Positions 58,647 to 64,000 of a stretch of 64,000 nucleotides of DNA are shown piece after piece. The notes under the pieces were generated by a model. The model searched no databases, was not told the DNA's origin, and saw only the letters and a program-made list of their open reading frames with translations. Origin of the DNA: Pterois miles (lineage: Eukaryota > Chordata > Actinopteri > Perciformes > Scorpaenidae); contig CAMQGK010000147.1 of NCBI GenBank assembly GCA_947000775.1, positions 3,536,974-3,600,973 of the forward strand, read 5' to 3'. The translations under genes and the position numbers were made by a program. Each line of letters opens with the position of its first letter. The stretch's first letter is position 1.

Positions 58647-58994
58647 GAAGAAGAAGAAGAAGAAGAAGATATTCCTTTATTAGTCCCACGAGGGGAAATT
58701 AAATTTTTTCACTCTGTTGTTAACTTATACACGGTACATGCAGACCTGAACACACACATGCACAAACATGCAACAATGGAGAGATGTCAGAGTGAGGGGG
58801 CTGCTCCTGACAAGCGCCCCGAGCAGTTGGGGGTTTGGTGCCTTGCTCAGGGGCACCTCGGCAGTGCCCAAGAGGTAAACTGGCACCTCTCCAGCTACCA
58901 GTTCACACTCAGTTCTTGGTCCATGTCGGGACTTGAACCGGTGACCCTCCGGTTCCCAAGCCAACTCCCTACAGACTGAGCTACTGCCGCCCCC
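58647..58994 (-). mobile_element. full-length tRNA-SINE with L2-like tail
   Basis: Same family and orientation as 20970-21272. The reverse strand starts GGGGGCGGCAGTAGCTCAGT and ends in CCTCGTGGGACTAATAAAGG then (CTT)n. The B-box region reads GTCACCGGTTCAAGTCC. Confidence 0.85.
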
Positions 58995-59115
58995 GTCCTG
59001 TTATTTATTATTATTATTATTTATTCCTGTTATCATCAGAGTCCTGTTATTTATAATAAACCTTCAGAAAATTCAATACTGAACTAAAACAGAAATCTGA
59101 CTATAAAAACAACTT

Positions 59116-59543
59116 CAGCCGTCAAAGTTAACGTGATAATAACATGTTAAAACAAATTCATTTAAAGGCCACTAATTTCTTTAATGCAGCTTGTGATCAT
59201 CAGGTTGTAGTGGATCAGTTTTAAAACCAGAGTGAAGTTACTGGTCTCATAACTAGAGCCTGATGGATCCATCAGCACCAACCAGGTCAGACTAGCTGGT
59301 AGTGAAGGAGGTTAAATAAGCTCCAAACCTGGAAAAACTGTCCTGAGCAGTTTCAGAGGGGTCCCTTAACCTCTATTTACAATAATAAATATATACATAC
59401 ATTTGCTTAAAGCAGCATATTTGTCTACTCCATGTTGATAAGAGTATTAAATACTTGACAAATCTTCCTTTAAGGTTCATTTTGAAGAGATAAATCATGT
59501 GTGATTAATTTTAATTAACTCTTTTAATTGATCGACAGCCCTG
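59116..59543 (+). mobile_element. non-autonomous hAT-type element copy
   Basis: Forward orientation: CAGCCGTCAAAGTTAACGTG at the left, GATCGACAGCCCTGG at the right. The middle is deleted relative to the longer copies. Confidence 0.65.
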
Positions 59544-59789
59544 GACAGAACACATCCACGACTCAGAGTTTTCATTCAGAGTTGATTTCAGGTTCATCAG
59601 ACGGTTCAGAGGTAAAACTGTGATTCTTCAGTCGTAAACCTTCATCTGGTGGCAGAATCTGGAAACTCAATCAATCAATCAACCAAATATGAAATGAATA
59701 ATAAAACCATAATATACATTTTAAGACCAGGTCTGCCAAGTGCTGAAAGCTGAGGAGCTCGGACCATAAAAGTCTGTCCCACGTTGTGA

Positions 59790-59827
59790 ATTTCTCCACT
59801 GTGGGACAAATAAAGGAATATCTTATC
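59790..59827 (+). mobile_element. LINE/SINE 3' tail
   Basis: TTTCTCCACTGTGGGACAAA then TAAAGGAATATCTTATC, the same tail as the - strand LINE at 40976. It abuts a perfect palindrome. Confidence 0.5.
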
Positions 59828-59881
59828 TCCTGGTTGATTCACCTCATTATAACGTTATAATGAGGTGAATCAACCAGGAGA
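59826..59881. repeat. 56-bp perfect palindrome
   Basis: Two 28-nt arms with no spacer, centred at TATAAC|GTTATA (59853/59854). The left arm begins TCTCCTGGTTGATTCACC. Checked base by base; pairing stops at 59825/59882. Confidence 0.95.
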
Positions 59882-60044
59882 CTCCTGACTGAAGGTTTCT
59901 GTCTGAGCTGCAGATCACAACAGATTCAGACGTCTGGAATCTGACGTGTAGTTTGACCATGACGTGACCAAAACTTTATCAACAGAATCTTAAACTGTAA
60001 AACTGTCGGGCAGCTAGTGAAGAATAGACGCTGTTTGTGTTCAG

Positions 60045-60155
60045 ATCCTCCTGTCCTCATGTCCTCATGTCCTCCTGTCCACATGTCCTCATGTCCACAT
60101 GTCCTCATGTCCACATGTCCTCATGTCCTCCTGTCCTCACGTCCTCATGTCCTCC
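60045..60155. repeat. TCCTCATGTCC-type minisatellite
   Basis: Units of CCTCATGT and CCACATGT in 9-bp steps, about 12 repeats. Confidence 0.85.
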
Positions 60156-60467
60156 AGTGTGTGAATGGATGAATGAGGGACATGCTGTATAAATAGCTTC
60201 ATAAACGTAGTCCATTTACCAGGTCTGATCCTGCTGCTTGTAGTTGTTAAAGGTCCTAACACAGACATGGACGTTAACAACTACAGAGGACTTCACTGGA
60301 CTAAAACCTGCTGTCACGCTGGAAAGAAATGAGAAGATTTTGCAGCTAAAGTGAAATATAATGTGATTTATTTTTATTGTGTTATTGTTTTTATACTGAT
60401 ATTATTTGGGACAAGCTTGTACTGCTTCTTTTTATTTGTTAAGGTGCTCAGCCAGTCTGTCAGGTCC

Positions 60468-60640
60468 AGTTACACTCAGTGGCCAGTTTATTAGGTACAG
60501 CCAGCTAAACTAATACAGTGAGATACAACAGTCCTGCAGTAAATCCTCCTTCATGAAGGTTGTAATGTTCAGTTTGTGTTGGAGCTGCTTTAATAAACTG
60601 GACTCTGAGTGTTTACTGCTGTTGACTGTGATATTACAGC
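60468..60640. repeat. dispersed fish repeat (CAGTGGCCAGTTTATTAGGT)
   Basis: ACTCAGTGGCCAGTTTATTA and CATGAAGGTTGTAATGTTCA are strings I recognise from a frequent fish interspersed element. Class uncertain. Confidence 0.5.
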
Positions 60641-60959
60641 TGTTCATGTGTTTATGTTGTTCACTGATGAAGCTCTTACAGGGTATCTGTTGATTTCTAT
60701 CCAGACGTTGAATAAAACGTGAAAAATGTCAAACTGGGGCCTCTTTTGTCGTTTTGTTTTTATTTTGTTTTTCTCTGTTGTCATTTTGTGTCTCTTTGTG
60801 ATGGTTCAGTGTTTCTTTGTAATCATTTTGTCTCTTTGTAGTTTTTTTTAAATCACAATAGAAATTTATCTTTCATACTACTACTACTGTACTAATAATG
60901 GACATAGACAACAATCACCATCGGAATAATAAGAGTCACAATAACCTAATAAGAGGGTA

Positions 60960-61084
60960 GGGGGGTCGGAGAAAACCCACGATTATTACGGGGAGAACAA
61001 AAAAAACCCAAAAAGAAGAGTTCAGCCGATCGCCTGGCCCTCTTGCTGTAGGGACAGCGCTAACCACTACACCACCGCAGCCCC

Positions 61085-61085
<1 letters not shown>
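60960..61085 (-). mobile_element. degraded SINE copy
   Basis: TCTTGCTGTAGGGACAGCGC and AACCACTACACCACCGCAGC are the reverse of the head of the SINE at 6931. Followed by an (ATT)n run at 61087-61120. Confidence 0.6.
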
Positions 61086-61120
<35 letters not shown>

Positions 61121-61637
61121 GGGCATATTATACCTTTATCAGAGACTGATAATATCTCCAGCTGGAGTCTTTGTGTTTCACGGTTGACACTTGACCTCTA
61201 AACCAGAACAATCTGAATCAGGTTTATTATTATTTGTCTGGTGTTTTAGGGAGTAACGGTCAAAATAAACACAGGCAGAGAAAAGAAGGAAACTAATGCT
61301 GCAGGTCAAGGGTCTTAAAAATAAAATAGAAACATATAATTTAAAAAAACATGTAAATATATTTGTTTTAAAACAAAAGAGCTGCAGTGTTGTTCCCTAC
61401 TGTTACCTGGTATTACAGAAAACAATATCCACACAATAAACAGGCTTCAGTATTTCAGACACATCAAGCTTCAACAATTACACAGAATCCATCACTGTGA
61501 AATAAAATTCATAGATCTCAGACTCCCTCCAATAATGATCATGAGATATGTATAAAAAGAATATTAAACATACAAATAAAAATAGAAACGTTAAAATATA
61601 ACATAATAAACTGTATACTTACTTTATGTTATATATC
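61121..61637. other. intergenic, nothing assignable
   Basis: AT-rich sequence without recognised features. Confidence 0.35.
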
Positions 61638-62020
61638 ATTCATTCATTCATTCATTCATCGTCAACCGCTTATCCCGTTAGGGGTGGCGGGGGGGTGGGG
61701 CCGCTCCCCGCTGCATGGGGGGGGGGGGGGGTGCCCCCTGGAGGGGGCGCGAGTACATCGGGGGGGGACATAGAGACAGACAACATAGAGACAGACAACC
61801 ATTCACGCTCACATCCACACCTACGGGCAATTTAGAGTAATCAATTAACCTAAACAGCATGTCTTTGGACGGTGGGAGGAAGCCGGGGTACCGGGAGAAA
61901 CCCCAGCTTACACGGGGAGAACATGCAAACTCCACACAGAAGAGCCGCAAGCTGGAATCGAACCTGCGACCCTCTTGCTGTGAGGCAACAGCGCTAACCA
62001 CTACACCACCGTGCAGCCCT
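61638..62020 (-). mobile_element. full-length tRNA-derived SINE
   Basis: On the + strand it starts with (CATT)n and CGTCAACCGCTTATCC and ends ACCACTACACCACCGTGCAG. The reverse strand gives the tRNA-like head GGGCTGCACGGTGGTGTAGT with B box CGCAGGTTCGATTCC. A G-rich expansion sits at about 61690-61770. Confidence 0.8.
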
Positions 62021-62559
62021 TATGTTATATATTTAAATATAAAATATAGAAGAAAAAAATATTACATATTTGTGGTAGACACGTGTACTGTCATTGCAAA
62101 ATGAATAAGCTGAATGCAATCAGGACTAGTAAATATATATACATCATGACTAGTAATAAATATGTACAGAGATGTAAACATGGTGTAAAACAGGAAGTAG
62201 CCTAAAGGAATATAAAGGTACAGTGATAATATATAAATAAATAAAACTAATAAACTGTTTTACAGACCCTGATTGTTTTTTGTGTTTTATTTTTTTCTAT
62301 TATTTTAATATTGTACATTAAACATTATTTGAAGAATTGCAATGAAAAGTCTGACCATGTTTATGAATCTACTGTATTGAACTTTTGAAATAAATTTTTT
62401 AAATAAAAAAGCAAAGTCACAATATAAAAGTAAAACATGAACTCTTTCACTTTCCTGATTCAGGCTTTGCTTCTTAAAACAAATACAGATTAAATATCTT
62501 TGTCAGGATATTTTGACATGTCCAGTTTTTGTCCAGGTTTCCTCTGTTATAAAATCAGG

Positions 62560-62896
62560 AAAAATTACGCTTTTATTGTGAAGGATTTTCGCCGGAAAGG
62601 ATGCTGTTGTTACAGCTCGCGTGAGAAGCTGAATCAGAAAGTGTCCCGTTTCTGAACCAGCAAGTTTTGGAAACTCTCGCGAGATTGTTAATGTTACAGT
62701 GTATCGTCTGTCAATACATATCGCGAGAGTTTATGAAGCTCTCGGCTGAGAGTTCACTTTTTTCCGGGTTATCTTCTGGACACGACCCGGTTTATTCCGT
62801 GGATGGACAAGAAGACTCCTCTCGCTGCCAGAAGCCGTTAACCGTCAGTGACGTCCCGGTGACGTCAGCGTGGCGTTACCGTGGACTTGAACAACT
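62560..62896 (+). promoter_or_regulatory. promoter of second butyrophilin-like copy
   Basis: Contains a perfect TCTCGCGAGA palindrome (62675-62684), a partial second site TCGCGAGA (62721-62728) and paired CRE motifs (62849-62867). TCTCGCGAGA is a known initiator-type element of CpG promoters, reported to bind BANP. Copy 1 lacks it at the equivalent place. Confidence 0.5.
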
Positions 62897-63300
62897 ATGA
62901 AGCTCGTCGCTCTCGTGTGTGTGTGTGTCGTGACTCGGTGTGGAATAACGGCCGCTGGTGGAACCGGTGAGAACATCTACTGGTTTCTGTTGTAGCAGCA
63001 GGTGGAGTCAGTTTATCAGAGGTGGAGGTAATAATAATATAATAATAACGCTAGCACCGGACACTTCCGCTTTCAGCTCCGTTAAAACCAACACCAGCAG
63101 CACTGACAGGTCGCATATCGATCCCGATCATTGGCACAGATCAATATGATGACGTCGTTTCATTACAGATTCATTACAGTCGTTTGATGAGCTGCGCAGC
63201 ATTTAGCGGGGCGTCGTCATCCTGCAGAGAAACGAGCTGCTGTTTCTACTTCCTGTCAGCCCTGATCGATACCTGCTGATACTTCTGATCACATATCAGA
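62820..63300 (+). repeat. segmental duplication, copy 2
   Basis: Near-identical to 45865-46340, covering the proximal promoter, exon 1 and the first ~330 nt of intron 1. Confidence 0.95.
62897..62966 (+). CDS. second butyrophilin-like gene, exon 1 (partial gene)
   Basis: Sequence identical to the first exon at 45938-46007, encoding MKLVALVCVCVVTRCGITAA and GGT plus one base, then the donor ACCG|GTGAGA. The IgV and later exons would lie beyond the window. Whether this copy is intact cannot be judged. Confidence 0.75.
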
Positions 63301-64000
63301 CCTGATTGATACCTGCTGAACATCTGATACTTCTGATCACGTATCAGCCCTGATCGATAGCTGCTGATACTTCTGATCATGTGTCAGCCCTGATCGATAG
63401 CTGCTGATACTTCTGATCACGTGTCAGCCCTGATCGATACCGCTGCTCTCTGATACTTCTGATCACGTGTCAGCCCTGATCGATAGCTGCTGACACTTCT
63501 GATCACGTGTCAGCCCTGATCGATAGCTGCTGATACTTCTGATCACGTGTCAGCCCTGATCGATAGCTGCTGATACTTCTGATCACGTGTCAGCCCTGAT
63601 CGATAGCTGCTGACACTTCTGATCACGTGTCAGCCCTGATCGATAGCTGCTGATACTTCTGATCACGTGACAGTCTGATTGATAGCTGCTGATACTTCTG
63701 ATCACTTGTCAGCCCTGATCGATAGCTGCTGAACATCTGATACTTCTGATCACATATCAGCCCCGATCGATAGCTGCTGATACTTCTGATCACGTGTCAG
63801 CCCTGATCGATAGCTGCTGAACATCTGATACTTCTGATCACGTTTCAGCCCTGATCGATAGCTACTGATACTTCTGATCACTTGTCAGCCCTGATCGATA
63901 CTTTCTGGTACTTCTGATCACGCGTTAGCCCTGATCGATATCTACTGATACTTCTGATCACGTATCAGCCCTGATCGATAGCTGCTGATACTTCTGATCA
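63250..64000. repeat. 40-bp minisatellite with E-box units, runs off the window
   Basis: About 19 units of GATACTTCTGATCACGTGTC and AGCCCTGATCGATAGCTGCT. Most units contain CACGTG. At the corresponding place in copy 1 (46305-46375) there are only about one and a half diverged units. Confidence 0.95.

Overview
This window is vertebrate nuclear DNA, most likely from a percomorph-type teleost fish. The genes have many short exons with GT-AG introns. Interspersed repeats are of fish type: tRNA-derived SINEs, L2/CR1-like LINE tails, a hAT-type element with GGGCTGTCAA ends and a Tc1 remnant. Micro- and minisatellites are very dense. All three recognisable genes lie on the + strand. There is no operon, CRISPR array or prokaryotic signal.

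Layout. (1) 1-2.2 kb: a LINE fragment, then a CpG-rich promoter-like stretch. (2) 7.4-20.7 kb: a complete 14-3-3 beta-type gene (ywhab) with six coding exons encoding 244 aa, one predicted 5'UTR exon and a ~3 kb 3'UTR. (3) 20.8-24.1 kb: intergenic repeats. (4) 24.3-45.1 kb: a complete type II keratin gene with ten coding exons encoding 448 aa. Its introns consist largely of tandem repeats, plus one truncated L2-like LINE on the - strand. (5) 45.9-57.3 kb: a complete butyrophilin-like membrane protein gene (signal peptide, IgV, IgC, linker, TM, short tail; 306 aa). (6) 57.3-62.5 kb: intergenic repeats. (7) 62.9-64 kb: promoter and first exon of a second, nearly identical butyrophilin-like copy, cut by the window end.

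The three genes belong to different systems: phosphopeptide-binding adaptor, epithelial cytoskeleton and immune-type surface receptor. I see no functional link between them beyond position.

The most unusual signal is how tandem arrays sit against splice sites. In keratin intron 1 a 28-bp minisatellite of ~3.6 kb contains the last 13 nt of exon 1 plus its own 5' splice site, so the donor is copied scores of times. In keratin intron 8 a GGA-rich array copies the exon-8 donor about eleven more times. Keratin intron 2 and the ywhab intron after coding exon 2 also turn into arrays at the donor. The keratin gene further shows a 221-nt rod exon split 144+77 by an extra intron, and a SINE whose sequence is interleaved with minisatellite units. 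All exon boundaries were read by eye from reading frame, family conservation and splice consensus; no alignment or transcript was available.
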